DNA of 50,063 bases, taken from Saksenaea vasiformis B4078 (taxonomy: Eukaryota > Mucoromycota > Mucoromycetes > Mucorales > Saksenaeaceae). A model generated the notes under the pieces. That model ran no database searches, was not told the origin of the DNA, and was given only the letters and a program-made list of their open reading frames with translations. Both the position numbers and the translations under genes were made by a program. The stretch spans positions 1 to 50,063 of the forward strand of contig JNDT01002250.1 of assembly GCA_000697055.1 (NCBI GenBank), read 5' to 3'. This document shows positions 22,131-34,576 of this stretch, one piece after another; the stretch's first letter is position 1; each line of letters opens with the position of its first letter.

Positions 22131-24321
22131 GGTCCCTGGTTCGTCCTACCAATGACCCACTTTGTCTATGACAAGTTTTCATCTGACAAAACAAACACTC
22201 TCCTCCACAACTAACAAAAGCCAAGTTGTTCGATGGGAAAACCACGCTCAAAAAAAAGACTAACGCTTATTAAACCCCAGCCAAATATACCTTTTCAGGC
22301 TATCTTTACTGACATCCCGCTCGTCCTTTCCTTCAATGCCATCCAACCTTCCATCAAACAAAAAGAAAACACGTGTATAACACAATTCTCGTTTGTCAAC
22401 AAGGTCATACTCAATGACTAAGACACCCCAATGGACAACAACCATGCCATTGCTCATGCCAAACGTCCGTCATTGAGCATCCCATTCTCTCTTCATGATC
22501 TCTCTTCATGTGAATACACAGTTTTACAGACAGGGCAATAGGATGGAGTACACTCTGTCCCATGTTGTTTTGTTGGTCATCGAGGGCCTAGAATCAGTAA
22601 CAAAGAAGAGTGATTGTTTCTTTTTCGTCGTTGTTACACAAATTTTCTTTTTCGTTGTTGCTTCGGCTGCTCGCTTCCGCTGTTTGACAAACAGTAAAGT
22701 CGCTCAAACAGAGAGCCCTTTTTTTTTTGGGCATTATCTACGTGAAAATCAAAGCTATGTTCCATGCTTCTTGTAGGCGATGAGCGACAAATTTACAACA
22801 ACACTGGCTCTGATCGCAGCGAGATATATCTATTTGGAATGAACTAAACGTATTTCTACATCTTTATGCCAGACTCATTTAAGATACTTATGAACTTGCT
22901 GGTGATCATAGAAATGCCAGTGTATTTACATCTAAATGTCCAATAGATTTGAACCGAAAAAGAAAATAAGAGTTCTCTTCATTTATTGATCAAAGTGTGT
23001 GCAAATGCAGATTGTCGAATGAAACTTTACAGACCCTGGTTATCGCTCTAACCGGGAATTTTTGTTGTTGTAAGATGACAGCCTATTTACATGGAGTCAG
23101 TCTCGGAAGGAAACAGTCAGCATGGCTTCCTTCCCCAAAGATTGAAAAATGGTCGTCTGAACACGTGCTCGTGTCATGTTGAGAAATGCAACTAGCCTAA
23201 GGTCTTAAAAAGACCACATAGGATAACAGCGAATGCGGCTGATAAAGCAAGGAAAGCTCGCCTATGAGTGCATGCAAAGGCATTGTATACGCATAAGACT
23301 GTAAATATAGAATATAAAACGCGATGTCTTGTTATTGTTTTCTGTGACAGCAATGTCTATGTTGGGGTCAAGTTTATCTTTTTTTTTCTTCTTCTAGGAA
23401 TCGCATTGTGTTGTCAACTTCTATTTTTTTTGTCTTTTTTGAAAAGCGTGGGAAATAGACTCCGCTTGAATTGGTTTTCTGCACAAGTTTGAGAATGCGT
23501 ACGTCTCTGATGATGGTACAGGAGAAAAGGGTAAGAAGGCATGCAGAAGAATGGAAACAACGGGTGGCGACCAAAGGGGACGAGTGGGTCTTGTTTCCTC
23601 CGTGGTGACGACGATGACTTCTTCACAAGGTTGATCCTGATCTTTTGTTCTGTCTATTCTACATCGCCGTTCCTAAGTATAAAGAAGTTCCTGCTAACTA
23701 CTATGTCGCTGTTAACTTTTTACAGAAGAACACGCGTTTGCGAGTTAATAGCATGTGTTTGCTCTGACGTTCTCGTCCTGGAACGTTGTACATGAATGGG
23801 AAATCTATTCACCGTTATTTGGTTATGCAACGCTTATTCGACGCCTATCCTAATATATATATTCATGAGCGAGCCGACTGGTCTATAACAAATCGAGTCC
23901 TGCTTTGCAAACCCTACCAATTGGCATCACGTAGTGATTGATCATGTTGACGGTTTTATTGCAGTCGATCTTAGGAGATAAACGAGGATAGTGCTTTGGG
24001 CCCGTTGGTTGTAACGATTGGAAAGTAGTAGCAACGAGAAGTTTTTGGTAATAAGTTCTATGAAATTGAGACCATTTGACCGTGTACTCTGACGTTCACA
24101 CCGCCGGTACGTGAACCTCTCTCAGATCATGCGTGACACAACAGTTGTTTGTTAGCTCAACTTTCCACTTTCGTGAAATGATAGCCTCCTCGTTCAAGTG
24201 CTGCCTTCTTTATTTCAAAGAGTCACCGCTTGGTCTGCGGTCAGTGAACAAATTCGGATGCCGCCGTATATAATTGTTGAAGGTCGCACCCTGACATCCA
24301 AAAAAAAAAAAACACTTGACC
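21549..24321. other. Long gene-poor stretch upstream of COX20
   Basis: About 2.8 kb without a recognisable gene. It has (CTA)n near 21640, poly-A near 22100-22121 and several short ORFs on both strands with no family resemblance. It should contain promoters for the Zap1-like gene at its left end and for COX20 at its right end. Lineage-specific small genes or non-coding RNAs cannot be excluded. Confidence 0.45.
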
Positions 24322-24885
24322 ATGTCAACCTCAGACAATTCCTCCACAGAGCCCAGCTATGTCGATGCACTCAAGGTAAAAAGAAAAGGCACCAGTTTCT
24401 TTCTAATAGGTTTGCTCATTGAAAATTAGACGGTGAAATTGGAAGATTTCAAAAATGTCAACCGCATTCCATGTGCTCGTAATGCATTACTTTATGGCAT
24501 GGGTGGGTTACCAAAAAAAAAAAAACAAACTATGAAATTAAAAAAGAGGTTATTAATGTACGATTCAGGCGCGGGACTAGGACTTGGAAGCATTCGTTAC
24601 GTTGCAACTTGTAAGTTAGCTGCGCGACGGAATAAAAATAAAAACGAAATTAACAGAAGGGGTTCCTATTTAGCTAAAGTGCCTACTGCAGCCAATTGGG
24701 CAGTGGCAGCATTTTGTGGTGTGTCTGTTATTGCATTTGAAATGTGTCAGATGCAACGTAAACAAAAACTGGAAAAACTGCATTTGGTTGTCAAGGAGAC
24801 AGAATCTCGCCGACCTACAGTGGTGAATGAAAAGAAAGGAGCGTTCCAGGTCGTGGTCGATGCACCTCCCGCAAAGGAAGAATAA
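24322..24885 (+). CDS. COX20: Cytochrome c oxidase assembly protein Cox20
   Basis: An inner-mitochondrial-membrane chaperone for Cox2 maturation in complex IV assembly. Four exons, 24322-24375, 24430-24502, 24569-24610 and 24674-24885, give 126 residues with consistent phases. The family signature IPCARNALLYGMGAG is seen at about residues 30-44, followed by a first hydrophobic segment and then AANWAVAAFCGVSVIAFEM as the second membrane span. A charged Lys/Glu-rich tail follows. Length fits Cox20/FAM36A (about 110-205). The stop at 24883 lies 300 bases from the convergent stop of the perilipin-like gene. Confidence 0.88.
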
Positions 24886-25182
24886 ACAAAAAAAAAACAA
24901 AAACAAAAAAACAACTGTGAATTGTTTCCTCTTCTTTTTTTTTTATTATTATTTTATATTTTCTTTTTCTGTAACTGAGAGGGGGATAAATGTGTGTTGT
25001 GGGGTTGTTGTTGTAGTTGTTGTTGCGCGTTGCCATTTTGTGTATTTTTAATGATTTTCGCGAATAAAAGAGGTTAATACAATGAGTGCCTGCCTTAATA
25101 GAAAAAGAAAGGAAAGAAAGAAAGAAAGGAAAAAAGAGCTTCTTTTTTGAATGTCTGGATTTTTTTTTCTTCTTTTTCTTTT
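24886..25182. other. Intergenic between convergent COX20 and perilipin-like genes
   Basis: A/T homopolymer-rich shared 3' region with a (GTT)n patch on the plus strand near 25005-25023 and an AATAAA signal near 25063. Confidence 0.6.
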
Positions 25183-26506
25183 TCACTGAACTTTTGTGTG
25201 GATAAAGCCAAGATATTCCAAGGGCCATTTAAGTTCTTTTTGGGCTTTTTGAGAGTAGTTTTGGAGTTGAAGTTGGATTGCTTGAATCGAGGGCATGACT
25301 TGATCTTGCAGTCGTTGAGCCACATGTTTAGCCTTGTCGTAAGAATGGATGTCTGTCCTAGCATATTCTTGTTGAACAAAGACAATTTGTTCATGGGTAA
25401 TGTTCACCAAGGATTGGAGACGTGTCTTGAACCAATCAGGCAATTGGGGAGAATGGGTTTGGATGTAGGTAAGTAGTTGGTCCAATTGGGATGACGTGCG
25501 CTCGGTCAAGTGTTGCAGATGGTCGCGCAACCGCTGCATACGCTCAGCCACGATAGGTGAGACACGTTCTTGAGCTGCACGCGTATAGACCACGACAGAA
25601 TGACGAAGGGTTTCTTGTAGAAGAAGAATACTTTCTGTCGTCGACTGGAGCAGTTCGGAGAGACGGTCGACAGGTAACTTTTCACGCACTTGGGCAGAGA
25701 CGCGGTGTCCTAGACGAAGAGAGGTGTCCGTCAACAGGGCATAGCCACGCCAGAGTTGATTCACTTCTTCATCATCAGCGGTGGTAGATGATGATGATGA
25801 TGATCGTTGTTGTTGTTGTTGCCGTTGTTCTTCTTCTGGCGGAAGGTACCTGTCAATGATGGTTTCCATGCGATCCATCACCGAACCAAGACGTCTGTTT
25901 GTTTCGCGCGTGACCGCATAAGCAGGGGCAGTGACAGTATCAATGGTGGAACCGATACGGACCTTGACACCATCGATAACAAGATAAGTGGGAGTAACCA
26001 CCTTATTGACAATCTCTTGGGTTGGTTCTGTAATAATAGGGAAGTTCCTTTGCAAGAGATCTAACGATCGGCAACCTAGGTCATCTGCTTGTTGAACATG
26101 TGGTTGGACATAGGATTCATAGTAGTTCCGAACGTATGCTGGTTGATGACTTGTGTATCTAGACACCACTGTAGACCATGTAGTTGTAGCCGTAGACAGA
26201 GCCAATCTGCCTAGTTTTGTTTTATTGGCCAATGCATTGGCTGTAGAGACACCATCCTTGACCAACGGATATGAACTCACTCTTGTGACAAATCGACTCG
26301 CTGCCTGTTGTCTTTGAGCTTTTTCCTTTCCAGCCGGAAGACCATTTGCTTCGGAATGTTTAAAATGTCCATTTTGACCTAGAAAGAAAGAAAGAAAGAA
26401 AGAGAGTGTGTATACTGTATGAACACCTGATTGTCTTTTTCTTTTTTTCTTTTTTTTGTAACTCACCATTTTCATGTTGACGATGTTGACGGTGGTGTCG
26501 AACCAT
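25183..26506 (-). CDS. Perilipin-like lipid droplet protein (Mpl1/Cap20 type)
   Basis: A predicted lipid-droplet surface protein that would control access of lipases. Two exons, 26467-26506 and 25183-26378, give 411 residues. Family-like features: an N-terminal PAT-type segment FVTRVSSYPLVKDGVSTANA, then repeated amphipathic helices with ADDLGCRSLDLLQRNFPII and EIVNKVVTPTYLVIDGVK, a Gln/Ser/Glu low-complexity loop (about residues 195-220), and a long helical C-terminal part. Length is near the upper part of the family's range. The first exon encodes only 13 residues rich in His/Arg, so an alternative start in exon two is possible. The nearest relatives would be fungal Mpl1/Cap20/Pln1. Confidence 0.78.
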
Positions 26507-27832
26507 AATGTAGTTTTTTAAAAAAGAAAAGAAGAAAAAAAGAAATGTTGTTGAAAAAGAAACAAAGAACACAACAAGAAAAGAAGAAGAAGAAGAAGAA
26601 GAAGAAGAAGAAAAAAAGAAAGAAGAAGTGAAGGTTTTAGCGTGAGAGTTCAAAGGGGATGGCGTAAGTGATTCAGTGAAAAAATAGGGAATAAACAATC
26701 TCTTGAAACAATCCTCCGTTGATAAGCACAACTTTTTTTTTTTTTTTGCGATACGTCTTTGATCATTCCCCTATTTGGTTGGTTTATGCAATTTACATGT
26801 GAAAAAGATTCTCGACTGCATTGATCACTCTATTTTGTAATTACTATAGTCACTTATATACAAACTGGTTGAAAATAACGCCCTTTTTTTCGGCATGAAA
26901 TAATAATTCAGTTTTCTTTTTCTTTTAAGAAAAACCAGTATCAAAAGTAGTAGTTGATTTACTGACAAAACCTTGAAGAAAGAAAGAAAGAAGAAAAAAG
27001 CACATGATAAAAAAGTTCGCACATGATACCTATCCGAGCGTGAAGTAAGCCCGAACTTTAAAACCTGAATTCTCTCGGTCTTCTAAATCTCTCTTTTACA
27101 TTTGCTATCTTGATAAACATTTAGTGTGATGGGTTGAAATGGGATTGCATTGGTTAAGTTATGCAGTGATTCTAGATTCTTCTGTGACAGGTAACTAACA
27201 TTATTACTTCTTACTTTTAATTCCATAACAACGAGGAAAAAAAAGGTTGTTATAGTAAAAAGGTAATTATAAGATAAGAAATGAATTCATTGCATCGTTT
27301 AAAGAAAAGAGAGAGAGAGAGAGAGAGATAAGCAATCGAAATCTTTCTTTTTTTGTTTTCACGTGCAGCTCAATTTACAACTTTTTCACTTTCGGCCCTC
27401 TCTTGGCCTACCAGGGTTATGCTTAAAAGATGCGTCTATCGTCCAAATCAGAACATCATATTGTTCAATATCGATCAATTCAAGAATTCTTTACAATGAC
27501 TCCCAATTTGAGTAAAGTTAACATTTTCAAAAAAGAACGCGGATCAACGCGAAATCGCTTAAGCCCGATAGTACGTACATGCATTGAGATACGAACTAGA
27601 AAGTAAGGGTGAATCTAATCTTCCTTACCTTTCCATTTGTTATTCTTTTGACAAGAACGACAAATGACGCCGACAATATAATAATTTATATACTAAAGAA
27701 AGAACTAACGGATCGAGGAACTTGACCCCCTCTTTTCCCTTTTGGCATTATCTCTATTATCTTATGCGCTGATATGGCGCGTACCTTTTTTTTTTCGGCT
27801 TGTACAAGATACTGCCGCATTGTTTGAGAACA

Positions 27833-27881
<49 letters not shown>

Positions 27882-28120
27882 CTCTATGCACGTCATGTAA
27901 TGCAAAAAGGAAAAAAAAATGCTTTCCTTTCGATCGGCATAACAACGGAAATCGATATTTTAAGAACGTGCTTTTTTGCTTGGATGGTGTTCAAATGACG
28001 AGATGTCACACTTGTGGGAAAAAGGGGGAAGAGATTTCCGTCCGATAACCTTTTTCCCTTTTTTCACATCGACAACATTATAGGTAATCGTCGTCACAAT
28101 AAAGAAAAAAAATACATCTG

Positions 28121-28160
<40 letters not shown>

Positions 28161-28364
28161 GACACTAACGTACAAAACATACAAACATACCAACTTACTC
28201 ACACACACACACACACACACATACATACACACAGGCAAAAAAAAAAAAAAAGCACGCAGAAAGATAAATAGATAGATATAAGATAGACGGTTTATGTGGA
28301 TGTATTGATTGTATATATTTTTTTGTTTCCTTTTTCTTCTTCTTCTTCTTCTTCTTCTTCTTTC
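26507..28364. other. Intergenic with (CA)n microsatellites
   Basis: Promoter side of the perilipin-like gene and 3' flank of PMA1. It has (GAA)n near 26583-26615, two (CA)n tracts and a (CTT)n tract near 28337-28362. No coding exon seen. Confidence 0.55.
27834..27878. repeat. (CA)n microsatellite
   Basis: Twenty-two CA units; a second shorter tract lies at about 28126-28155 and a third at about 28199-28221. Confidence 0.95.
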
Positions 28365-28939
28365 TTAACCAGTCTTTTCATGATACTCTTCACTCTGGCC
28401 GAACTTTTGGAATGCAGCAATAATTTGATAGACCTCGACCGTGCTATTATAAGAAAAAAAAATAGTAGAGTAAAAATAGAGTGCGTTAGTTTATCAGTCC
28501 AAAATAATAAAGGTTCGGAAACGTTACCGATTGATCTTTTGCCAGGCAATGTCCACGCGATCTTTCTTGTCATATTCAATTTCGCGTCGAGCCAATTTCC
28601 TCTTTCGTTGGGGTGTGGGCGCCAATTTGGCAGTCAATTCGAAACTCCAGTAACGGAAAATATAGACCTTCACAACATCGAGAATCATAAAGTACACAAG
28701 GGAAATACCAAGTACAGCAAAGCCCCAACCATAACCACAAGGGGCTACTTCTTTCTCTTCACCAAAGACACCATAGACAGAGAAGAACAATGCCACGATC
28801 TGGGTACCAATGATACACACTGCGAAAATCCAATGGGGCATGTTTTCCCACCAGAATCCAGGAACTCGGGTCGAAAAGATGACAAAGTGAGGGGCTATCA
28901 TAATGATATTGGATCAGTACTTTCTTAAAAGGAAGATTT

Positions 28940-28981
<42 letters not shown>

Positions 28982-31353
28982 TGAGGAGAGATGAAGATAG
29001 ATAATGGAATGCAACTCATTATTGGTGACATGAAAGACATCACGGGCCACATAGAAATGAGCAAAAGAAAGCGCAGCCAGGCAAACAGCGAGGATGGTGG
29101 ATAAAGTTAACAATTGACCAATTCGCCATTTATCAGGTCGATCGGAGATTTCCGTATTGTCCACAGAAATAACCAAGGTAGCCGCATCGTTCTAATGTGC
29201 AAAAAAAAAAAGTGAGCCATTAAAAATACAATAATAAAATAAAATAAAAAAGGAGAGAGAGAGAGAGGTGTGCTTACCAGGACACAAATCATGATCAGCA
29301 GGACGGCAGGCATATCCCAGTTATGGGCCATGGTGACGATAAACATGAACAGCAAAAAGTGGATGGTGGAGGTGATTCGGTAGAGAGCATAGGACCGGAG
29401 ACGTTGGAAAATGGCACGCGAGGTCTTGACACCGTCAATGATGGTGGAGAGACCAGGAGCAAGCAAGACAATATCGGCGGCGGAACGGGCGGCATCGGTA
29501 CAGCCTGAGACGGCAATACCGACATCGGCTTTTTTCAGCGCAGGTGCATCGTTGACACCGTCACCCGTCATGCCCACAAGAAGACCTTTGTTTTGCAACA
29601 GTTCTACCACGCGGTACTTGTGTTCGGGAATCACCTGAGCAAAGCCGTCCGCACGTTGACAATGTTCGGTGACTTCTTCTTCTGTCTTGGTCGGGTCGAC
29701 CAAGTGATTGGCGTCTAAAATCACGCGACCCATACCGAGACGGGTAGCGACTTCTTTGGCAATGATCAGCTGATCACCCGTAATCATTTTGACATCGACA
29801 CCCAGCGCATTGCAGTCACGGATGGTTGCAGCCGAGTCGGGACGAGGCGGATCCAGCAAGGAAATCATACCGACAAGCTCGAATTTCTCGAGATTGCCTG
29901 GTACGGTCTTGGCCACACCCAGAGCGCGGAGACCACGGCGAGCCAGCGCGTTGACGGCATGGACGGCTTCATCATGACCACCCACCAGACGGGTGATGAC
30001 CTGGGGAGCACCTTTGGCGACGCGGAAGGATTCGTTGGTGTCGAGATCTTTGATCGTGGCCTGGGTCATCTTCGTCACGGGATTGAAGGGCTGGAAGGCA
30101 GTGACTTTGAAGCCGGGCACATCGCGCTGGTTGGAAGGGCGGTTGCGCAAAATATCGAGAGAACCTTCTGCTGCACGACGCACAGCTGCCTCAATGGGAT
30201 CGTTGGCACCAGGTTCGGCTGCCAGATAAGAGTAGAGCAGGATATCATCTGCCGTATAGCCATCGTTCAACCAGGGTTCATCAAAGGTGAGCTCATTCAG
30301 CGTCAATGTACCCGTCTTGTCTGAGCACAGCACAGAGACGGAAGCCAGTTCTTCTACGGCCGTCAGACGCTTGACGATGACCTTCTTTGCGGCCAGCTGT
30401 TTGGAGCCAATGGCCATGGTGACGGACATCACCGTGGGCAGACCGACGGGAATAGCCGCAATCGTCAGGACCAGACAGTTCACCAGGACACGTTTCCAGT
30501 CACCCTGCGGAGTACCTCGGAAGCTAACCAGCTGATAGACAAGGACAATGACGACCAGAACAATGGTGGACCAGATGAGGACGTTTCCAATTTTGGCAAT
30601 GATTTTTTGGAAGTGACCTTCTTCGGCAGTAATGGCAATCAGGTTTGCAGCACGACCAATAAACGTATTGGGACCTGTTTTTGTCACGACCACAAGTTGT
30701 TGACCCTGCTTGACAATACTGGAAGAATAAACGGTATTTCCTTTCTTTTTGGCAACGGGCAGCGATTCACCGGTGAGGGCCGACTGGTCGATTTGGAGTT
30801 CGGCTTCGCTTTCTTCACCATTGACACCCAGTCCCAGCAGACGACCATCGGCGGGCACAATGTCACCAATACGGAGCACAATCACATCACCGGGAACCAG
30901 TTCTTGTACGGCGATCTCGACCAATTCACCATTGCGAATACATCTTGTATGAAGAGCCAAGGTTTGTCTTAAGGCCTCCAGCGCCGATTCAGCTTTGGCT
31001 TCTTCGATGTAACCGATCAAGGCATTGATTAACAAAAGGGCTAAAATAATGGCGAAGTCTAACCAGTCTTCGACCACACCCGCAATGATACAAGCAATTT
31101 CAATTAGGTAGGCAATAGGACCAGTGAAATAGCTAAAGAATTTTAAAAAAGGATTTGTCTTGCGTTCTGGTAATTCGTTCCTGCCAAATTTCGCTTCACG
31201 TTCTGCCACCTCGGCGGAAGAGAGACCAGTACTTGGATCTGTATGAAGAAGCACCTCTAATTCGGGAGGAATATCATCTTCATGTTCCACATGTTCTTGC
31301 TCTTCGAACTGTACGCCGGTTTTCTTCTCGTCCTCTTCTCTTTGATCACCCAT
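28365..31353 (-). CDS. PMA1: Plasma membrane H+-ATPase (P3A-type)
   Basis: Pumps protons out of the cell at the cost of ATP and sets the membrane potential for nutrient uptake. Four exons, 29278-31353, 28981-29191, 28528-28894 and 28365-28443, give 910 residues, matching fungal Pma1 (about 900-1000). Seen in order: acidic N-terminus, membrane segments about residues 70-118 and 255-320, TGES at 194-197, phosphorylation site DKTGTLT with Asp345, and TGDGVNDAP at 596-604, followed by the C-terminal membrane domain. Intron two carries a 35-base poly-T tract on the plus strand. The C-terminal tail ends AFQKFGQSEEYHEKTG and lacks the yeast tandem Ser/Thr regulatory site. The 3.2 kb gene-free region upstream likely houses a strong promoter. 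Confidence 0.96.
28944..28978. repeat. Poly-T tract inside PMA1 intron two
   Basis: About 35 consecutive T on the plus strand, just downstream of the donor in gene orientation (poly-A on the coding strand). Length is likely polymorphic or imprecise in assembly. Confidence 0.9.
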
Positions 31354-31596
31354 GATACAAAGTACAGATCAAGGAAAAAGGGAATAGAGGGTAAAAAACG
31401 AAAAAAGGAAAAAAAAAAGAGGTAAAAAAAAAAAGGGAAAAAAAAGGAAAAAACGGAAAAAAAAAGAGAACGACACAGAGAGAAAGACAGACAGAGAGAG
31501 GGTGTTGTATGTATCACACTCACTATATGTGTGTATATATGTATAGGAGTGAAAAAAAATGTTATAGATTATAAAATTAACAAATAATGATACTTT

Positions 31597-31635
<39 letters not shown>

Positions 31636-32417
31636 GGGAAGAGAGATAGAGATAAAAGAAGAAAAAATATATATATATACTTTCACTCTTCACACATAGA
31701 ACAACATGCGCAAAGCAAAAAGGAAACAAAAAGTTAACAGAAAAAAAGACGTCTTTATATTTAAAAGGACCCATACACGAATTTCCTATTTGAACTCGTT
31801 TTTTTAGTAACGTTGCAAGCGGATGATCTGGCTTTTTTGTAGTAGAAAATCATCTGTATTCAACATAATAAGGGGGTCATGCTTCAAATGCGGACGTTCT
31901 ATAGAAAACCCTGTGAGTTCCCATCTTTCTACTAACATAGTGCATGTAAATTTTTTTTCTTCTTCTTTGCGTATGCAAGTGACGAAGCAGGAGAACTAAA
32001 TGTTGCATAATGATTCAATGGGAAAGAAGATGATAAATTTTTTCCTTTTTACCTATTGCTAACAAATGATTTGGAAAAAATTATCCATAAAGTTTTATCA
32101 TGAATGAAACGAGTTTGCTTTCTTTTGTTTGTTATTCTGTGAATGGGAAAATAAGCAAAAGTGGATTTAACCTACTACTCATTCATCTTTCTCTCTCTCC
32201 CCCAATATTTTTTCCCGCCATAGGTTCTAAAAAAAGGAGGTGAAGGGGCGCGGGGGTTGGGGGGGGACCTGGTTTCTTTTTCTACATACATTTTAACTCA
32301 GTCATTCTAGTACCATGATCTTTATTTGGGAGGAACTGGAACCGATGGATCGTCAATACGTTGATGATTGGATAAGAGTACTTTGAACTACCACGTGGTT
32401 CTATGTGAGAAAGTCGT

Positions 32418-32451
<34 letters not shown>

Positions 32452-33609
32452 TGTATAGAACAGTGAGTTGAAATTGGTTGTGTGTCTTACTGAAATAATC
32501 ATGCAGTCATTTTTGTATAACTTGAAACCAAAAAGTTTAACAGATCAGGCAATGGATAATAACAACGAAAAGGAATAAAGGGAGAATTGCAAACTATGCG
32601 AGCATTTGAACGATCGACAGTGCGCGTTGTGTAATTCGTGCGTTACAAGTCTTTTGTCTATCTCGCTCTCTCCCTTTCTTTTTTAAAAAAGAAAACAAAA
32701 AAAGGAAAAAAAAAGAATCACGTTACCATGACGATGATTAAAAAAGAAAAGAAAAGAAAACTTCTTTTATTTTGATCTGTGCACCCGAAGAAAAAACCAT
32801 AGAGTATTAAATTAAAAGGGAGTGAGTGAGAGGAAAAAGTGGAACGCTGAGACCTGACCGCATTCCCTCCCCCTTAACTTTTTTTTTATCTTTTTCTTTT
32901 TCTCGATACAATGGAATAACTTCTTATGTAGCAAACATAAAAAAAAGTTGTTAAAGGCATTATATTTTGCAACATTCGTTACGTACGTTTTTTTTCTACT
33001 CCGTATGCCCCTTAGTTCCCTTTGTGGCGTAATCCTCTCCCGATCTTCCCAATGACCTCTATGACGTGAATCGTCCGTTTATTCCGGCCTTTAGGGCAAT
33101 ACAGATATCTTTTTTACTTCGGAACCATCTAAGGTATCTGGTCCAGAGACATGCACGTTGTGCCATTCATCATTTCAATTACGACTGCAGATCAAACGAG
33201 TAAAACAGTAATGATAACCCACGTTTAAGAACAACGAAATAGAATTTCTGTCATTTGTTTTCTTTTTCTTTTCAGTTCTAATTGATTTCCAAAGCAGATC
33301 TAGCTCTCTTACTTTTGCGTCTCATCGGTATACGGACAAATCAGTGATTTGTACAACCGTTTTACACCTGACATCTTGCATCGCGTGAGTTCATACCACA
33401 AAATACTATATTTAGTAGATATAAGAACATTGTCTGTTTTGAATTGCACGAGTATATATTCTGACCGAGATCTATCCCGATCATTTACGTAGGTTCCAGG
33501 CAAAAACACCGACTACTCTTTCTTCCTCTAAATGAACAAACAAAGAGAAAAGACGACGTTATAGTAAGATTGGAAGGAAAAACAAAAAAAGTTAATATAG
33601 AGAAAGAGA

Positions 33610-33655
<46 letters not shown>

Positions 33656-34576
33656 TGTGTGTGTATGTTAGTTTCATTTTGTGTGTGCGAAGGTAGCAAA
33701 AGGACCAAGAAAGCATAGGGTTGTACGCAAAACCCAGGAGAAGTTTGTTCTTTCTCCCTTTTTTGTTATTTTTCCCTTTTAGCCGCGGCTGCATAATGAT
33801 GTTACCTTAAACAATCATGATCTTGTGTCCTTTTTCTGTTTCACTCAAGGAAAAAGGCACCCTCACTCGGGGACTGCCGGATGCTGGAATGATGCCGTCT
33901 CTATTCCCGCATTTCCCGTTTCACTCCCCCAATCATTCATGCATCTTACTCGTCCCCACACAAACAACAACAACGTACAAATCATCATCATCGTCATCAT
34001 CCTCACTCTTTAAAAGGACCCGTCCTACAATAATAAGTATTATAAACGTATAGAAATCTAGACCAAAAACAAAAAGAAAAACGAAAGATGAATGGTACGT
34101 TTTTTTTTCTTTTTTACCAGCTGGAAAAATGACGGAATATTTTTTGCTCTCTTTTTTTCTCGAGATCCTTGATCTTCTGATTTACGAAAAAAAAAAAAAA
34201 AGAGAGTACACTTATTTTCAATGACTTTTGTCTCATGTACAATACTTCTATCCTGTGCAATCATTTTGTGGCGTATCGTCTGGTTACTTCTTGTAACGTT
34301 GCAGAAGGTCTCCTGAGAAGGACTGCGTTATTCGAGAGGAACTCTTTTTTTTTTTCTTTTTTTGCTTTTTTTGACGGACCCTTTTGAATTGCCTTTCTTT
34401 TTTTGACAGTTAACGCTATTCCGTTCTCTCATTGGCTAGGACATCCTCATCCAGAAATGCACGTGCTCTGTAACACACACACACACACACACACACACAG
34501 CACACACCCCCTCTCTCTCTTTTCTTCCTTTTTTCTCTCCACCTTCTCTTACTTTTGATTGTATTCAAGCTTGAAG
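31354..34576. other. Long divergent intergenic region between PMA1 and the SDR gene
   Basis: About 3.2 kb without a recognisable gene. It holds (GA)n at 31600-31630 and 33613-33651, (GT)n near 32418-32448, (AT)n near 31666-31678, a G-rich tract near 32236-32266 and (CA)n near 34471-34499. It probably includes promoters for both divergent genes. Short ORFs seen here do not resemble known families. Confidence 0.55.

Noticed and set aside
21549..24321. Genes in the short ORFs of this gap
   Set aside because: None has splice-consistent extension, domain or codon pattern like the neighbours.
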